A stretch of DNA of 5,761 bases, from assembly GCA_030634505.1 (NCBI GenBank), contig DAOWAQ010000134.1:1-5761 (forward strand), read 5' to 3'. The stretch comes from Calditrichia bacterium. Lineage in GTDB: Bacteria; Calditrichota; Calditrichia; JAJRVZ01. Position 1 is the first letter of the stretch, and every line of letters begins with the position of its first letter. Below, piece after piece: positions 5,699-5,761 of the stretch. Made by a program: the position numbers and the translations under genes. The notes beneath the pieces are model-generated. The model worked only from the letters and a program-made list of their open reading frames with translations, ran no database searches and was not told where the DNA came from.

Positions 5699-5761
5699 AT
5701 GTAAATTAAACATTAGTCAAAAACAAAAAGTTCATAATGTCTAACCTATACATTAAAAGTA

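Overview
The window is AT-rich bacterial DNA holding seven genes, with no RNA gene, integrase, transposase or CRISPR array. The gene families present (NatAB-type exporter, P1-family amidohydrolase, PPK2, a small RRM protein) and a GC-rich interspersed hairpin repeat would fit a member of the Bacteroidota/Chlorobi/Ignavibacteria side of the tree. That placement is a low-confidence inference. Clear Shine-Dalgarno sequences precede four of the seven genes, which would be unusual for a typical Bacteroidetes.

Layout. Left edge to 2266 (+): an ABC exporter pair, an ATPase cut by the window edge and its ABC-2 permease, coupled by an ATGA overlap. 2277-2879 (-): an integral membrane protein of the SpoIIM/DUF95 type, converging on the permease with 10 bp between the stops. 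2901-3006: a compact repeat made of two C/G-rich hairpins, lying just upstream of the SpoIIM-like start. 3054-3968 (-): a P1-family (S58) peptidase/amidohydrolase with an apparent Asn-Thr self-cleavage site. 3969-4110: a divergent promoter region. 4111-4977 (+): a class I polyphosphate kinase 2. 5014-5307 (-): a 97-residue conserved protein of unknown function, with a well-formed promoter and a palindrome at its predicted transcription start. 5386-5688 (-): a single-RRM RNA-binding protein. 5689-5761: its upstream region, running off the window.

How the genes relate. Only the ABC pair is a clear functional unit. The peptidase and the SpoIIM-like gene could share a transcript, but the repeat sits between them. 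The 97-residue gene has its own promoter candidate and need not depend on the RRM gene behind it. PPK2 and the peptidase are divergently transcribed and may share promoter DNA. I see mostly housekeeping or accessory metabolism rather than a dedicated new multi-gene system. The points most worth a second look are the repeat, the promoter/palindrome in front of the 97-residue gene, that gene itself, and the Thr-nucleophile peptidase.
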